From assembly GCF_002192415.1 (NCBI RefSeq), contig NZ_CP021780.1:6014001-6078000 (forward strand): DNA of 64,000 nucleotides, read 5' to 3'. Each line of letters starts with the position of its first letter. Position 1 is the first letter of the stretch. This document shows positions 24,493-34,607 of the stretch, in pieces. Origin of the DNA: Paenibacillus donghaensis. Its GTDB lineage: Bacteria; Bacillota; Bacilli; Paenibacillales; Paenibacillaceae. The notes beneath the pieces were generated by a model. It saw only the letters and a program-made list of their open reading frames with translations. It was not told where the DNA came from and searched no databases. The translations under genes and the position numbers were made by a program.

Positions 24493-26871
24493 CTAACGCT
24501 GCTCTGATTGCGGGATAAGCGTATACATCCGGCCTGCTTCTGTCTCAAACGTATGGGCGGCCGATTGCCGCGAACCGTCCACTGCCAGCAGATCCAGCGG
24601 TAGACCGCTGTGGATGCAGCAGAGCTTGCCGTGCGTTGAGGTAAGCAACGCCCGCATTAACCGGCCTGCGCTCCACTCCAGGTCCACAGTAAAGCCGCCG
24701 CGCGCGGCAAGCCCTGTAACCCTGCCTTCGCTCCAGCTCTCCGGCAGGGCGGGCAACAGGTGCAGCACGCCTCCATGGCTCTGCAGCAGCAGCTCAGCGA
24801 TGCCTGCCGTCGTGCCGAAATTGCCGTCAATCTGGAACGGTGGATGGTTGCCGAGCAGATTCGGCAAGCTGGAGACCTGCAGAATCCGGCGCAAGCAGCC
24901 ATAAGCTGCAGCCCCGTCCCCAAGGCGCGCATACAGGTTCAGCAGCCAGGCTGCGCTCCAGCCGGTATGCCCGCTGCCTGCCGCCAGGCGCTGCTGCAGT
25001 GTCAGGGCTGCGGCGGCGGCCAGCTCCGCCGTTCCCGCCGGAGTTATGGTATCGCCGGGATACAGCCCATACAGATGGGAGACATGCCGGTGGCCCGGCT
25101 CGTGCTCCCCGAATTCCTCATTCCATTCGCGCAAGCGGCCATCTGACGCTATGCCGGGATAAGCCAGCTGCTCACGCTTCGCGTGCAGCTCTTCTCGCAG
25201 CTCCGGGTCCAGCTCCAGAATCTCGGCAGCCTGAATACAATGGCTGAAGCATTCCGCCACCAGCGCCAGATCCATCGCGGAGCCGGAAGATACGCTGCAC
25301 GGCATTCCGTCAGCCGTGAGGAACACATTCTCCGGCGAGGTGGACAGACCTGTCGTCCAGCGTCCATCCGGCAGCTCCACCAGCCAGTCCAGACAGAACA
25401 GGGCTGCTCCCTTCAGCGACGGATAAGCCTTGGAGCGCAGATAATCCTCATCCGGGCGGAAGGCATAACGTTCCCAGAGATGCCGTGACAACCAGACCCC
25501 GCCCATCGGCCAGAACGCCCACATCGCCCTACCGTCGGATGGCGTGGTCATGCGCCACAGGTCGGTATTGTGGTGGGTTGTCCAGCCTCGCGCCCCATAA
25601 TGAACGTCGGCCGTGCGGCCGCCCGCTTCAGCCAGCTCGGTGATGAGGTTCAGCAGCGGCTCATGGCATTCGCCAAGTCCGCAGCTCTCTGCCGGCCAAT
25701 AATTCATCTCCGTGTTGATGTTGGTTGTATAATTGCTGTTCCACGGTGGCTGGACATGCGGATTCCAGATTCCCTGCAGGTTCAGCGCCTGCGTTCCCGG
25801 CCGGGAACCGGCAATCATCAGATACCGCCCATACTGGAACAGCAGCGTTTCCAGCAGAGGGTCAGCCTGACCCTGCCGGTACGCTTCAAGCCGGATATCG
25901 GTGGGTTGATCCAGAGTAGAACCGGTTTTACCCAGCTCTAGCTGCACACGTCCGAACAAGGCCTGATGATCCGTGATGTGCCGCTGCTTCAATTCCGAAT
26001 ATACGCCTGCCGATTGTGCCAATTGCTCTATACAGCGCGTCTCGGGGAGCATCTTCCCGCTTCCCGGTATCCGGTCGTATCCTGCGAAATCAGTCGCCGC
26101 AGCCAGCACAAAGGTAACGGATTGTGCACCAGAAATGCTCACACGTCCCTTCTCCGCCGCCACCTTCCCGCCTTCGGTCCAGACTCTCAGGGCAGTAGCG
26201 AAACGGATTCCCATATCGCTCTCATATAATACGGCTCTGGGATGATCACCTACATAGTTATCGGCTACATGCGAAGGTGCCCGGCCCGTGACCATCAGAA
26301 CTGCGTCTGGATAATTGTCAGCACTGTAAGGATGAGGGGAAGTGAACTCCGCTGACAGCTCCGGCAGCACGGCATCCCCATCTCCTCCTTCAACCCGAAT
26401 CTGAACAACCATCAGCTCATCCGGTCTGCTGGAGAAGACTTCGCGCACGATCCTCACGCCATCCAAAGTATAGGATACTGAAGCTATGCCCTGATCCAGA
26501 TCAAGCTCCCGCCGATAATGGCCGAGTGAGCTGCCAGCCTGAAACTGGATGCGCAAATCGCCGAGTGGCTGATACGATTCGGTGCGTCTGCCGAGCATCG
26601 TGGCTTCCACCAGAGCCTCAGCCTCGGTATATTTGCCTTCTGCTGCCAGCTGTCGTGCTGGTCCCAAATGACGCAGTGCTTCATAGTTGGCGGTATCTCT
26701 GGGGAAGCCCGACCATAACGTATCTTCATTGAGTTGAATGCGTTCTTCTTCCACTCCGCCGAACACCATACCGCCCAGCCGTCCGTTCCCGACCGGCAGC
26801 GCCTCTTCCCATACAGCCGCCGGCTTGTTGTACCACAGCACGTTCCCTTGATCCTTCCTATTCTCTTCCAT
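24493..26871 (-). CDS. Glycoside hydrolase family 95 (alpha-L-fucosidase type)
   Basis: 792 residues, no signal peptide, so cytoplasmic. The N-terminal domain begins [28 protein letters not shown]...NEDTLWSG, diagnostic of GH95. The (alpha/alpha)6 catalytic barrel includes [27 protein letters not shown] sequence and [16 protein letters not shown]; the C-terminal domain includes [25 protein letters not shown]95 enzymes act on alpha-1,2-L-fucosides or alpha-L-galactosides. It is last in a minus-strand cluster after two ABC permeases and a solute-binding lipoprotein, so it probably hydrolyses an imported fucosylated oligosaccharide. AGGAGGG precedes the ATG. Confidence 0.9.
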   Translation of the reverse strand: MEENRKDQGNVLWYNKPAAVWEEALPVGNGRLGGMVFGGVEEERIQLNEDTLWSGFPRDTANYEALRHLGPARQLAAEGKYTEAEALVEATMLGRRTESYQPLGDLRIQFQAGSSLGHYRRELDLDQGIASVSYTLDGVRIVREVFSSRPDELMVVQIRVEGGDGDAVLPELSAEFTSPHPYSADNYPDAVLMVTGRAPSHVADNYVGDHPRAVLYESDMGIRFATALRVWTEGGKVAAEKGRVSISGAQSVTFVLAAATDFAGYDRIPGSGKMLPETRCIEQLAQSAGVYSELKQRHITDHQALFGRVQLELGKTGSTLDQPTDIRLEAYRQGQADPLLETLLFQYGRYLMIAGSRPGTQALNLQGIWNPHVQPPWNSNYTTNINTEMNYWPAESCGLGECHEPLLNLITELAEAGGRTADVHYGARGWTTHHNTDLWRMTTPSDGRAMWAFWPMGGVWLSRHLWERYAFRPDEDYLRSKAYPSLKGAALFCLDWLVELPDGRWTTGLSTSPENVFLTADGMPCSVSSGSAMDLALVAECFSHCIQAAEILELDPELREELHAKREQLAYPGIASDGRLREWNEEFGEHEPGHRHVSHLYGLYPGDTITPAGTAELAAAAALTLQQRLAAGSGHTGWSAAWLLNLYARLGDGAAAYGCLRRILQVSSLPNLLGNHPPFQIDGNFGTTAGIAELLLQSHGGVLHLLPALPESWSEGRVTGLAARGGFTVDLEWSAGRLMRALLTSTHGKLCCIHSGLPLDLLAVDGSRQSAAHTFETEAGRMYTLIPQSEQR

Positions 26872-26940
26872 GGATATCCCTCCTGCGGTATTATGGACAC
26901 CACTGCTTCTGTCCGGATTATTGCCGAATGAACAGCAATC

Positions 26941-26976
26941 GGCGGGAGGTCCGGACTTTCGTTCGGACTTCCCGCC
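26941..26976 (-). promoter_or_regulatory. Stem-loop between the solute-binding protein and GH95 genes
   Basis: GGCGGGA-GTCCG pairs with CGGAC-TCCCGCC, 38 bases after the binding-protein stop. No T-tract follows, so it more likely protects the upstream mRNA or partly terminates than fully ends transcription. This fits the common need for more binding protein than enzyme. Confidence 0.6.
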
Positions 26977-27014
26977 TGCTTCATGCTTTTATTTCATTAG
27001 GCTTAATTCAATAC

Positions 27015-28763
27015 TTACTCATTCCACAGTTTAACGCGTTGCTTCACCAGTTCCTCACGCAGATCTTCCGCCTTCTCTACACCCGCCTTATCCAGTTCGC
27101 CCATATAGGCCTCCCAGACTTTATCGAAATCAGCGGGCTTCGACAGGATAGATTCAGGAATTTTTTTCCAGGTAATATCCTTCAGCTTGTTGTCAAGAAC
27201 GAGAATTTCGCTTTCGCCAGGGATGGTGATATTCCATGCCGCGCCCCAAGGCTTAACCTTGAACTCATCTTCATTCGGGAACAGATCTTTCCAAGTGGTT
27301 GCCTTGTAAGCAGCCAACGTTTCTTTTTCCACCGCATTGTAGCTGGCTGTTACTTGTTCAGGGAAACGGGTGGTGTAGTAGCTACCGGTTGGGTCCAATA
27401 CGCCATCGCCATAATGCGCGCTAAGCAAGGCGTAGTTTGAGCCGACATTGCCCAGTCCGGTTTCTTTTTGGAAATTGGTGGTATCGTTATATTTACGGTC
27501 GTTCACGTCTTCAGGAATGACACGTTTGCCGTCAACAACGTTGTAATGCTTGCCTTCAATCCCCCAGTTAACCAGCACTTGGCCTTCATCGGAAGCCAGG
27601 TAATCCAGGAATTTAATGGCACGCACCGGATCTTCAGCATCTACGCTGATCCCGATTCCGTTACCGGCCATGAAGCCTGTAGGCCAGAAGGAAGTTTCTT
27701 TATATTCCTCAGACAGAGTCACCGGATAGTGTCCATAACCTTGATCCAGTTTACCGGCAGCCTTCAGCGCTTTTTCTCCGTCTCCATAACCCCAATCCTG
27801 GTCAATCAGACCAATGACACGGCCGGTAGCGATCTTGGCTTTGTACTGGTCGTATTTCTGAACGAAGCTTTCCGGATCAAGCAAACCAATATCGTTCATA
27901 TGGTTGAGCCAGCGGAAATATTCTTTCTCGGCTGGGCGGCGGAAGTGATAGGTCACTTCTTGTGTGTCAATGTCAATCGCATATTCTCCGTCATCAGGGG
28001 AACCAGTAGTGATAAATGCCGGGTTAGTTACTGTAATATACATGTACCAATCGTCTGCATTCAGGGTCAGACCGATGTTTTTGTTGCCGTTCTCATCGGT
28101 TGGATGTTTTTCCAGGTAAGACTGGATGACATCCTCAAAATCCTTAACCGTTTTGATTTCCGGATATCCGGCTTCTTTCACGGCACGATGCTGAAGTTCG
28201 AACCCGCCGCCGGCATCAAAATATTTGTTGTCCACACCCGCATAGGTAGGAATGGCATAAATCGCATGGTCATCGTCACTGTAGCGCGAGCGTTTCAAGC
28301 CTTCATCGCCCAATACTTTTTTGATATTCGGAGCATGTTTTTCAATCAGATCGGTCAGATCGAGCATTGCGCCTGCATCCACCAGCTTGCTGATCTCGGT
28401 CTTGGCACTGATCAAATCCGGATATTCACCACTGGCTGCGATCAGGGCTACTTTTTGAACTGGATCGCCTACCGCATATTCTGCTTCTAATGTTACACCT
28501 GTCTTTTCAGTAAGAGCTTTACCCACTTCATCCTGCATTCCTGTCCAGTTTGGGTTAGGATCTGCACTGAAGAATGTCATCGACAGCGGAGAAGTATCCT
28601 CAGCCGTGTTGGCCGAATTCTCCGTATTAGCAGTATTGCCTCCTGTATTCCCGGCTGCATTGTTATCGTTGTTCCCTCCGCATCCTGCGAGCAAACCAAG
28701 CAGCATAACGGAAGCGAGCGTGATTGACGAAGCCTTGGCTTTTATTTGTCTATTACTTGCCAT
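27015..28763 (-). CDS. Sugar ABC transporter solute-binding lipoprotein
   Basis: 582 residues. A lipoprotein signal ends in the lipobox LLAGC (C28), followed by an N/G/T-rich linker and a large family 1-type solute-binding domain of the LplA/YtcQ kind common in Paenibacillus. It would hang on the outer face of the membrane and hand an oligosaccharide to the two permeases encoded just upstream in transcription order. No ATPase gene is present; such importers usually share a genomic MsmX-type ATPase. AAGGAGGG precedes the ATG. Stem-loops lie on both sides of the gene. Confidence 0.9.
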   Translation of the reverse strand: MASNRQIKAKASSITLASVMLLGLLAGCGGNNDNNAAGNTGGNTANTENSANTAEDTSPLSMTFFSADPNPNWTGMQDEVGKALTEKTGVTLEAEYAVGDPVQKVALIAASGEYPDLISAKTEISKLVDAGAMLDLTDLIEKHAPNIKKVLGDEGLKRSRYSDDDHAIYAIPTYAGVDNKYFDAGGGFELQHRAVKEAGYPEIKTVKDFEDVIQSYLEKHPTDENGNKNIGLTLNADDWYMYITVTNPAFITTGSPDDGEYAIDIDTQEVTYHFRRPAEKEYFRWLNHMNDIGLLDPESFVQKYDQYKAKIATGRVIGLIDQDWGYGDGEKALKAAGKLDQGYGHYPVTLSEEYKETSFWPTGFMAGNGIGISVDAEDPVRAIKFLDYLASDEGQVLVNWGIEGKHYNVVDGKRVIPEDVNDRKYNDTTNFQKETGLGNVGSNYALLSAHYGDGVLDPTGSYYTTRFPEQVTASYNAVEKETLAAYKATTWKDLFPNEDEFKVKPWGAAWNITIPGESEILVLDNKLKDITWKKIPESILSKPADFDKVWEAYMGELDKAGVEKAEDLREELVKQRVKLWNE

Positions 28764-28867
28764 GAATGAAACCCTCCTTAAAATTGTTATCTATCGTATC
28801 ACAGGTACATGCCTGTTAATACCTTGCTCAGCTTGCCAAAAGAAAACGGATACATGTTGCGGTTAAA

Positions 28868-28895
28868 TGACAGGGGAGACTTGGCTCCCCTGTCA
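28868..28895 (-). promoter_or_regulatory. Stem-loop between permease and binding-protein genes
   Basis: TGACAGGGGAG pairs with CTCCCCTGTCA with a 6-base loop, directly after the permease stop codon. It may be a partial terminator or mRNA processing/stability element. Confidence 0.6.
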
Positions 28896-28907
28896 CTGAA
28901 GCTGTGA

Positions 28908-29813
28908 CTAGCTCTTCACGGCTCCAAGCGTCATGCCTTTGACGAAATATTTCTGAATGAACGGATATACCAACAGGATTGGCACCGTTACGACAATCGT
29001 AATCGCCATCTTCAGCGACTCCGGTGAGACCTGATTGTTTGCCATTGAAGCAATATTGGAGCGGTAATCCCCGCCGTTGCCACTGGTTGTGGTCTGCAGA
29101 ACTTTCATCAGCTCATATTGCAACGTGGTGAGGTTAGGACTGGACCCGTTATACAGATACGTATCAAACCAGGCATTCCATTGGCCTACCGCCAGGAACA
29201 GCGCGATGGTTGCCAGCGCCGGCTTCATCAGCGGCAGAATGATGCGCCAGTAGATCGTGAAATCATTAGCTCCATCCAGCTTCGCCGATTCCTGCAAGGC
29301 ATACGGCAAGCCGTCGATGAAGGAGCGGATGACGAAGATGTTAAAGGCACTGACTAGGCCCGGCAGGACATAGACGGCAAAGCTGTTCATCATATGCAGA
29401 TCCTTGATCAGCATGTAGATCGGAATGATTCCCCCCGATATATACATGGTCATCGCCAGGAAGGTGGACACAAATTTGCGGCCGGCAAAGTCAGGACGGC
29501 TGATCGTAAACGCCAGCATCGATGCACTGATCAATCCGAGCAGAGTACCGATGAGCGTCCGGAAAGCGGATATTTTGAACCCGGTGATCAATCCCGAGAA
29601 GGTGAAGATCTTCATGTAATTTTCCCAGGTGAATTCACGGGGGTAGATGGTGATGCCGCCGCGTACACTATCCACGGAATCATTCAGCGAAATCGCAAGT
29701 ACATTCAGAAACGGGTAAATCGTGATGACGACCACGAACAGTACTACAAAATACACAATGAAATCAAAAATCCGGTCCGGCCATGACTTGCCGGTAATGG
29801 CTGTATTTCCCAC
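28908..29813 (-). CDS. Carbohydrate ABC permease (LplC/YtcP type)
   Basis: 301 residues from GTG 29813, chosen because AAAGGAGAG lies 8 bases upstream; the ATG at 29855 has no good site. Six membrane helices, with the permease EAA loop visible as ESAKLDGANDFTIYWRIILPLMKPALATI and the C-terminal end VKGMTLGAVKS, typical of MalG-side sugar permeases. It follows the LplB-type permease by 68 bases. Together they form the membrane channel of the importer fed by the lipoprotein encoded at 27015-28763. Confidence 0.9.
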   Translation of the reverse strand: MGNTAITGKSWPDRIFDFIVYFVVLFVVVITIYPFLNVLAISLNDSVDSVRGGITIYPREFTWENYMKIFTFSGLITGFKISAFRTLIGTLLGLISASMLAFTISRPDFAGRKFVSTFLAMTMYISGGIIPIYMLIKDLHMMNSFAVYVLPGLVSAFNIFVIRSFIDGLPYALQESAKLDGANDFTIYWRIILPLMKPALATIALFLAVGQWNAWFDTYLYNGSSPNLTTLQYELMKVLQTTTSGNGGDYRSNIASMANNQVSPESLKMAITIVVTVPILLVYPFIQKYFVKGMTLGAVKS

Positions 29814-29881
29814 AGGTAACGCTCTCCTTTCATGAAAAGGGCAATGTACTGCCACGATTGGGTAGAAGGATCTTCTGTATC

Positions 29882-30862
29882 CTACAGAAGGCTTTCTTTG
29901 GTTGTGCGTTTGAAGATTCCATTAATCGTAAACAGTAGAATTACACTGATCACTGAGTTGAATATATTGATCGCGGTACCGTAGGAGTATCTCGCCATGC
30001 CCAGTCCGTACTTCAGCGAGTACAGGTCCAGCACCTGGGAATAATCGGTAACGAGGTTGTTTCCGAGCAGGAATTGCTTCTCAAAGCCGATATTCAGCAA
30101 ATTACCAACCGACATAATGAGCAGCACGGTAATCGTCGGGCGGATCCCCGGCAGTGTGATATGCCATACCTGACGGAGCCTGCTGGCGCCGTCCACTCGG
30201 GCCGCTTCGTACAGTTCAGGCCCTATGCCCGATATAGCGGCAAGATAGATGATGGCGTTCCATCCCGTTTCTTTCCACACATCCGACAAGGTCACGATTC
30301 CCCAGAAGAGATGGCCCTGGGCCATAAACTGGATAGGAGTATCAATAAATCCTATGGCTAACATGACATCGTTTACAAGACCATTTTCACTGGATAGCAT
30401 TTTGGTTACGATACCTGCTGCCACGACCCATGATACAAAGTGGGGCAGATACGATACGGTCTGAGCAAATCGTTTGAAGAACCCTAGACGTAGCTCATTC
30501 AGCAAGATGGCAAAGGTGATCGGGAAGATAAAGCCTGCGATCAGGCCCATTCCGCTCATCGCCAGGGTGTTACGCAGAGCCAAGAGAAATTGCGAATCTG
30601 TGAACAGTATCTTAAAGTGTTCGAAGCCTACCCATTCTTGTTCGAAAAAGCCGCGTGCCGGCTTGTACTTCTGGAACGCCATCGTCCAGCCCCATAACGG
30701 CAGGTAGCTGAAGACGAATGCCCAGATGACAAAGGGAATCGACATCATCCACAAATACTTTTGATTCTTGAAGCTTCTCCAAAACCGTCCTCCTGAAGCA
30801 GGCTTTTTGTTGCGCATTCGGGTATCCGGCGGGATTTGAGCTGTTGCTGTTTCCGCTTTCAT
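29882..30862 (-). CDS. Carbohydrate ABC permease (LplB/YteP type)
   Basis: 326 residues with six membrane helices after a polar N-terminus. The first helix is LWMMSIPFVIWAFVFSYLPLWG and the EAA loop reads YEAARVDGASRLRQVWHITLPGIRPTI. It is the MalF-side half of the importer and the first gene of the permease-permease-binding protein-GH95 run. A catabolite-repression-like site lies about 40 bases upstream, and the terminator of the response-regulator gene separates it from the two-component system. Confidence 0.9.
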   Translation of the reverse strand: MKAETATAQIPPDTRMRNKKPASGGRFWRSFKNQKYLWMMSIPFVIWAFVFSYLPLWGWTMAFQKYKPARGFFEQEWVGFEHFKILFTDSQFLLALRNTLAMSGMGLIAGFIFPITFAILLNELRLGFFKRFAQTVSYLPHFVSWVVAAGIVTKMLSSENGLVNDVMLAIGFIDTPIQFMAQGHLFWGIVTLSDVWKETGWNAIIYLAAISGIGPELYEAARVDGASRLRQVWHITLPGIRPTITVLLIMSVGNLLNIGFEKQFLLGNNLVTDYSQVLDLYSLKYGLGMARYSYGTAINIFNSVISVILLFTINGIFKRTTKESLL

Positions 30863-30899
30863 AAAGCCCCCTCCTCTCTATGTCTATATTTTAGGGATC

Positions 30900-30913
30900 T
30901 GTAAGCGATTGCA
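30900..30913. promoter_or_regulatory. Candidate cre (CcpA) site for the sugar importer operon
   Basis: TGTAAGCGATTGCA matches the catabolite-responsive element TGWAANCGNTNWCA at 13 of 14 positions. It lies between the permease start and its likely promoter region, so glucose repression is expected. Confidence 0.6.
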
Positions 30914-31014
30914 GTACCCTATAAATTCGACCTAAAATCAGGTGTGAATTAGAGATTTCGTGCAGAATATTCGACATTTATTTCAAGCTTAGACATGCTG
31001 AGCTGTAAAAAAAA

Positions 31015-31045
31015 CGTCTGAGCACAGAAAAGCTGTGCTCAGACG
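31015..31045 (-). terminator. Terminator after the response-regulator gene
   Basis: CGTCTGAGCACAG pairs exactly with CTGTGCTCAGACG; on the minus strand it is followed by eight T residues. Confidence 0.92.
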
Positions 31046-31106
31046 CAATTATGCTGGCCTGCTGCCAACCGATAACATGCTTTAGCGGCAATCTACTCAC
31101 TCAGAC

Positions 31107-32666
31107 TCAGTTATTCTTCCGGTAAGCCGATGGCGAAATCCCGACGTATTTGCGGAACTTGGCGTTGAAATAATCCGGATTCATGTAACCCACCTTCTCC
31201 GCGACTTCATAGACCTTCATGCCCTGGGCCAGAAATTGCTTGGCCTTCTCGATCCGCACTTTATCCACATAAGTGTTGAAGTATTCGCCGGTGGTATTCT
31301 TGAACATTTTGCCCAGATAGGCGCTGTTGTAATTGAACAGCTCTGACAGGGTTTCCAGCTTCAGGTTCTCATTATACCGGCGCTGGATCAGCTCCATGAT
31401 CTTCTTGACCTCGTTGCCCCGACCGCCACCGGAGACCAGACCGGCAATTTCATTCAGAAAAGCTGTGGCCTGGCTCTGCAAATCGCTCAGGTTCCGGCTG
31501 TGGTACAATTCGCTGATTGGCGGTGATTTCTCGGCCGCGTAGGCCCGGATAACAGGATAGGACGGCTCCAGGCGGGCTAGCACGGTGCTGAGAATCCGCA
31601 CAAAGGTCTCTTTGATCCGCAGTTCGTCACTTCCGGCCGTGATTAGTTCCCGGCAGATCTGCATCACCAGCGGCTCAATCGCCGAGCTGCTTCCAGTCTC
31701 CACCGCCAGTTGCAGCCGGTTCTCCGCATCCGGCCCCTCCGCGTACTCCGTTTCAGCAGCGCCGCTGTACACCTGCACCGAATCCGCGCTGAGCAGCTGC
31801 TCCTTGCGCAGAAAAAACGCCTCCCGCAGCAGCTCCCGCGCCTGATCCGCAGACGCTGCCGCCGCTTCCGGCTGCGGTACAGCGCCGCCGGCCGCTGCCC
31901 GGAAATCATACCCGTCCTGGCGGATTAGACCGGCCAGCTCCTTGTACAAGGCCTCCCGGCTGGCTGAATCCTGCAGCGGGGTGCCGAGCAGCAGACCCAG
32001 ATACGGTGACAGTGTGAAGAAGATCCGGTCCTCGTCGCTGCCGAAATAATGCTCCACTGCGGCTCTGATTCGAAGCGTACGCTCCTCGTCAGCCTGCAGC
32101 GGCTCCATTAGCTCGATCAGCACAATCTCATAGCTGCCGGGTGGAAGTCCAAGCGCAGCTGCATATTTGGCCGGATCGTTCCCTTCATCTGCCGGATCTC
32201 CCTCCGTATTGCCCGGTTGCAGCAGGGAGCGCAGCAGCGTCTCCCGGGTGCGGGCCGGCTCCTCTTCATTCCAGCGGCTGAAGCGGTTCTCCTGGAGAAT
32301 GGCCTCCCGCACCTGGTTCAGATACTGGATCATCTCCTCTTCATCCACTGGCTTCAGCAAATAGCCATCGATCCGGTACGTAATCGCCTGCTTGGCATAT
32401 TCGAAATCGGCATGTCCGCTCAGAATCAGCACATGGCAGGCCGAATCCTCCTTGCGCAGCTCACCAATCAGCTCCAGCCCATCCATACCCGGCATGCGGA
32501 TGTCCACCACCATCAGCTCCGGGTGATGGGTATGATATTTCTCCAGAGCCTGCAGGCCATTGGCCGCCGTCGCTACTACTGTATATCCATGTTCTTCCCA
32601 GGGGATCAGGCTCCGCAGCCCTTCCCGCAGTTTCGGCTCGTCATCAACAATCAGCACTTTAATCAT
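31107..32666 (-). CDS. AraC-type response regulator (YesN type)
   Basis: 519 residues. A receiver domain (about 1-125; LIVDDEP, acceptor D55 in VVDIRMPGMDG, conserved K in YLLKPVDE) is followed by a long variable central region and a C-terminal AraC DNA-binding domain with two helix-turn-helix motifs (KLETLSELFNYNSAYLGKMFKN; VYEVAEKVGYMNPDYFNAKFRKYVGISPSAYRK). It overlaps the kinase gene by 4 bases. It probably activates the permease-binding protein-GH95 genes downstream when the kinase senses the external sugar. Confidence 0.9.
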   Translation of the reverse strand: MIKVLIVDDEPKLREGLRSLIPWEEHGYTVVATAANGLQALEKYHTHHPELMVVDIRMPGMDGLELIGELRKEDSACHVLILSGHADFEYAKQAITYRIDGYLLKPVDEEEMIQYLNQVREAILQENRFSRWNEEEPARTRETLLRSLLQPGNTEGDPADEGNDPAKYAAALGLPPGSYEIVLIELMEPLQADEERTLRIRAAVEHYFGSDEDRIFFTLSPYLGLLLGTPLQDSASREALYKELAGLIRQDGYDFRAAAGGAVPQPEAAAASADQARELLREAFFLRKEQLLSADSVQVYSGAAETEYAEGPDAENRLQLAVETGSSSAIEPLVMQICRELITAGSDELRIKETFVRILSTVLARLEPSYPVIRAYAAEKSPPISELYHSRNLSDLQSQATAFLNEIAGLVSGGGRGNEVKKIMELIQRRYNENLKLETLSELFNYNSAYLGKMFKNTTGEYFNTYVDKVRIEKAKQFLAQGMKVYEVAEKVGYMNPDYFNAKFRKYVGISPSAYRKNN

Positions 32667-34450
32667 AAAGTCATCTCCTCCAGAGGGATGCAGAAGAGGA
32701 TCACCGTCCCTTCACCGGGACGGCTGGTTATGGTTAACCCATACTCTTCCCCATAGGATAGTTTCAGCCGGTCATGCACATTGCGCAATCCTATCCGCTC
32801 ACCCTCCTGCTCTTCCTGGGTCTCCAGCGTTCTGCGCACATGCTCCAGCCGCTCCGGGGTGATCCCCACCCCGTTATCGGTGATTGTAAATCTGGCCTCA
32901 TCGCCAACCTTCAGAATACCCACGGTGACAAAAGCTCCCTCCATGTTGTTGTCCAGCCCATGAATTACCGCATTCTCCACCAACGGCTGAACAATCAGAG
33001 GCGGCATATAGAGCGTCTCGATGGCCGGATCGACAATGAATTGATATTTGAGTCTTTCCTCGTAGCGGAATTGCTGAATATCCAGATAACAACGGACCAT
33101 TTCCAGCTCCTCCTTCAAGGAGATCTTACTTCTGCCTACCTCAAGACTGCTGCGCATCATTTTGCCGAGCAGCCGCACCACCCGGGCAATCTCTACCTGC
33201 CCCTTCATATGGGCCTCCATGCGGATCGATTCCAGCGCATTGAACAGGAAGTGGGGATTAATCTGGCTCGCCAGCATTTTGAAGCGGATATCACTCTGCT
33301 TCTGCTCCAGTCTGCTGTTCTGCTCATTGGATTGCTGCACTTCCACCATCAGATCGTTGATGCTCCGCACCATGGAGTTAAACTGTCTGGCCAAGAGGCC
33401 TATCTCGTCCTTGCCGTCAATCTGCAGGGTTATGTCGAAATCGCCGGTGGCCACCTTGTTGATATGCTTGCTGAGCCGAAGCAGGCGCCGGGAGAATAAG
33501 GAAGAGAAGCTGTAGACCAGCAAAAAGGCCAGCACAACGCTCACCGCAATTACAGTCAGCGCTAAGCCAATGATCCGGTTGGGCTCTTTTACAATACTTT
33601 CTATGCTAAAAATAGAGATGATCCGCAGCGCATTCCTGCTGTTCGACGGGTTTAGCTCCTCAATAACAATCTTCGAGGGCTCGCCGTCAATCACGGCCTC
33701 ATAACTTCCGCTTCCCTGCCCGAGCAGTTGGGTGTCAAAAGAGATGTCCCCAAGTGTCTTGCCTGTCCGTTCCCGGCGGTTGGCGGAGACGATATTGTTC
33801 TGGTCATCGACAATCATCGTGTCAAAAGTCTCCTGGGCAAGGATTGAATTCAACTGGCCGCTGCTGACATTGATCACAAGCACACCGGTATTGTTGAGGC
33901 CTTCCAGCTCAATTTTGCGCACTAGACTTAAATAACGCCGGTGGTCCCGCTCATCCTCAATATATTCCCAGCCAATCATACTTACGTAACGCTGTGCCCG
34001 CTGATACCATTCACTGCCCAGAATCGCAGGGGTCGGATTGATCAGCTCCCAGTTGTTAAGCAGGGTAATATTGTCAATGTAGAGACGGATGTTAGAGATT
34101 TCCTTGTATAGTCTGAGGTATTCCTGCATATCCGGGTATTCCCGGTAAGCTTCCACCACATCATAGACACTCTCATATTGATGGATCGCCAGACGTTTGA
34201 GCCGGGTATCATTGCTCAGTCGCAGGGCGATGTCCTGGGAGACGCCGATGACCTCCTCTGTTCTTTTGCGGACCCGCTCTACGTTGGTGGAGGCCTGCTC
34301 CAGCGCATTCTCGAACGCCATCGCCCTCATATTGATCGTAAGATACCCCCCAACCAGCAGAACCGGCAGCAGGGTGATCAATAGAAAAGCAAGCAGCAGC
34401 TTGTTGCGGATCTTAATATCATTCAGCCGCATGACGAACCATTGAAACAT
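32663..34450 (-). CDS. Sensor histidine kinase (YesM type)
   Basis: About 595 residues from ATG 34450; an in-frame ATG at 34498 is an alternative. TM1 (LLLAFLLITLLPVLLVGGYL), an extracellular sensor of about 240 residues, TM2 near 290-310 (IIGLALTVIAVSVVLAFLLVY), HAMP, then the LytS/YesM-type kinase core with H in SQINPHFLFNALE and the ATPase motifs PLIVQPLVENAVIHG and GVGITPERL. It phosphorylates the AraC-type regulator encoded by the overlapping next gene. The ligand is probably an extracellular oligosaccharide, inferred from the adjacent importer. Confidence 0.9.
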   Translation of the reverse strand: MFQWFVMRLNDIKIRNKLLLAFLLITLLPVLLVGGYLTINMRAMAFENALEQASTNVERVRKRTEEVIGVSQDIALRLSNDTRLKRLAIHQYESVYDVVEAYREYPDMQEYLRLYKEISNIRLYIDNITLLNNWELINPTPAILGSEWYQRAQRYVSMIGWEYIEDERDHRRYLSLVRKIELEGLNNTGVLVINVSSGQLNSILAQETFDTMIVDDQNNIVSANRRERTGKTLGDISFDTQLLGQGSGSYEAVIDGEPSKIVIEELNPSNSRNALRIISIFSIESIVKEPNRIIGLALTVIAVSVVLAFLLVYSFSSLFSRRLLRLSKHINKVATGDFDITLQIDGKDEIGLLARQFNSMVRSINDLMVEVQQSNEQNSRLEQKQSDIRFKMLASQINPHFLFNALESIRMEAHMKGQVEIARVVRLLGKMMRSSLEVGRSKISLKEELEMVRCYLDIQQFRYEERLKYQFIVDPAIETLYMPPLIVQPLVENAVIHGLDNNMEGAFVTVGILKVGDEARFTITDNGVGITPERLEHVRRTLETQEEQEGERIGLRNVHDRLKLSYGEEYGLTITSRPGEGTVILFCIPLEEMTL

Positions 34451-34544
34451 GGACTTCGCCCCCAATTTTCTTCTCTGTCTTCTGCACAGACAGTCCATGC
34501 CTGGCAGGGTACCCTATACATTACAGAAGAACCATGAAAACGGC

Positions 34545-34575
34545 AACAAAAGCCCTCCGCCATAAGCGAAAGGCT
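34545..34575 (-). terminator. Terminator of xylB
   Basis: On the minus strand AGCC-TTTCGC pairs with GCGGAG-GGCT, followed by TTTTGTTG, 33 bases after the xylB stop. Confidence 0.65.
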
Positions 34576-34607
34576 GACTACGGGAAGAGGCCCTGCGGTT
34601 CTGCAGC

